Translations under genes and position numbers: made by a program
Assembly: GCF_028858515.1 (NCBI RefSeq)
Contig: NZ_JAPJZJ010000003.1
Coordinates: 309,001-373,000 of the forward strand
Direction of reading: 5' to 3'
Length of the DNA: 64,000 nt
DNA from: Aurantiacibacter sp. D1-12
GTDB lineage: Bacteria; Pseudomonadota; Alphaproteobacteria; Sphingomonadales; Sphingomonadaceae
Part shown: positions 63,278 through 64,000 of the stretch, in pieces
How the letters are laid out: each line of letters starts with the position of its first letter
Numbering within the stretch: position 1 is the stretch's first letter
The notes under the pieces: model-generated
What the model was told of the DNA's origin: nothing
What the model saw: the letters and a program-made list of their open reading frames with translations, nothing else
Database searches by the model: none

Positions 63278-64000
63278 TTAGCTCACTTGTGTCATTCCCA
63301 GCCGCTTCATTTCTTCTCGATGTTCAGATTTCTCATCTTCAGAAATCTCGTCCCAAGGAAATATAAACGCCGTTGCAAGATCAAACTGCGCTCCGTCAAA
63401 ATTTGTCTTCTCATTGTGGTAGGGTTCGAACAACTTCGCTCCATGGAATTCTGCGCCCTGTAGGTTCGCCTCTTGTAGTTTCAGATAGCCCGCATCGGTG
63501 TCTTGGAACGCTACTCCTCTTAATGATGCGCTCCGGAAATCAGCAAAAGTCATGCGAGTATCGACAAAATTCGAATTAGCCAGGTAGGCATCTGTGAATT
63601 CCGACCAAAGAAGTGTGCAGTGGTCGAAAGTAGCTTCGGGCAAATATGCGCCAATGAAACGTGAATTGCTCATATCGAGCTTCAAGAAGGTCAGATTTTG
63701 ATTGACGTCTACAAAGTCGAATTTCCTGTTCTCCAACGGGAAATGGCCGGAAAAAATGATTCTGCTATCGGCAGAAATGATACCTAGCCTCTCCTTGTCG
63801 ACGGCATTCATCTTGTCGCGCCAATTGCTAACGTTGCGGGAAAGTGAGAGACTATCATCCCACTCTCCGACACCGATCCGATCCATCGCTGCTGCGTGTC
63901 CCGCAAGCAGTAGTTCGAATGCTGCTCTTCGGTAGTTTTCAGGGTTGTCCTGCGACAGGAATGGTCGCAATTGGTGGAGCGCAGAAATTTGCAGTTGCAT
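63278..64000 (-). CDS. Pentapeptide-repeat protein (5' partial)
   Basis: At least 240 residues, with the frame still open at the window edge; an ATG coincides with base 64000, so the true start may lie beyond. Residues about 95-220 show degenerate A(D/N)LxX repeats (for example FTDAYLANSNFVDTRMTFADFRSASLRGVAFQD...LQEANLQGAEFHGAKLF), which form a right-handed beta helix. The coding sequence is clearly more AT-rich than the rest of the window, which hints at transfer. The function of such proteins varies and is not predictable here. Confidence 0.8.
   Translation of the reverse strand: MQLQISALHQLRPFLSQDNPENYRRAAFELLLAGHAAAMDRIGVGEWDDSLSLSRNVSNWRDKMNAVDKERLGIISADSRIIFSGHFPLENRKFDFVDVNQNLTFLKLDMSNSRFIGAYLPEATFDHCTLLWSEFTDAYLANSNFVDTRMTFADFRSASLRGVAFQDTDAGYLKLQEANLQGAEFHGAKLFEPYHNEKTNFDGAQFDLATAFIFPWDEISEDEKSEHREEMKRLGMTQVS

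Noticed and set aside
1-64000. tRNA, rRNA, CRISPR array, prophage or transposase
   Set aside because: All gaps between genes were read for cloverleaf arms, regular short repeats with spacers, and phage or transposase coding; none was found apart from the non-coding MITE-like element.

Overview
The window looks like chromosomal DNA of a sphingomonad, most likely a member of the Erythrobacteraceae (Alphaproteobacteria). This is an inference from the GC-rich coding, the TonB-receptor/LacI carbohydrate locus with halogenase-like flavoproteins, the EcfG-like promoter, the alphaproteobacterial housekeeping genes and the very tight gene packing with many ATGA overlaps. No rRNA, tRNA, CRISPR array, prophage or insertion sequence with a transposase was found. 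The left edge cuts an efflux adaptor gene and the right edge cuts a pentapeptide-repeat gene.

Region by region. 1-4004: RND efflux adaptor (partial) and pump. 4006-20514: a starch/maltodextrin utilisation locus. It holds a GH13 lipoprotein and an MFS sugar transporter (minus strand), a LacI regulator, a DUF6445-type protein, a large TonB-dependent receptor, then an overlapping operon of halogenase-like flavoprotein, GH13 amylase lipoprotein, cytoplasmic GH13 glucosidase, periplasmic GH97 glucosidase and a second halogenase-like flavoprotein. Two matching palindromes (7040-7050 and 8975-8985) lie in front of the transporter and the receptor and are probably the LacI operators. 20639-25787: a signalling group of small membrane protein, LysM-FecR protein, CHASE2 histidine kinase, lipoprotein and OmpR-type response regulator. 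26010-30099: a complete bioBFDA operon. 30096-33395: tyrosine/homogentisate catabolism (maiA divergent from hmgA-fahA), closed by two hairpins. 33614-38498: a small secreted protein and a MacAB-NodT type exporter. 38970-43638: an orphan type I secretion system of TolC, ABC transporter and HlyD. 43639-48368: alpha/beta hydrolase, class III CoA-transferase, OmpA-like porin and glutaryl-CoA dehydrogenase; the transferase and dehydrogenase suggest glutarate or lysine degradation. 48464-48732: a 269-bp non-coding element with long terminal inverted repeats and nested stems (MITE-like). 48730-55205: a receiver-only regulator behind an EcfG-like promoter, a membrane helix-hairpin-helix protein, a VWA lipoprotein, a flippase, gpsA and tsaD. 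55250-61189: hemC, hemD, a mitofilin-like protein, a UbiH-family hydroxylase and a DsbD/ScsB-like reductase. 61217-63130: a lipoprotein, a MarR regulator and an exported protein, with matching MarR-type boxes in front of the last two. 63278-64000: a pentapeptide-repeat protein with a more AT-rich composition.

The strongest candidates for something not well described are: the two apparently intact halogenase-like flavoproteins and the DUF6445 protein embedded in a starch-uptake locus; the MITE-like element touching a regulator stop codon; the CHASE2/LysM-FecR signalling group; the self-contained MarR circuit; and a type I secretion system without an adjacent substrate.
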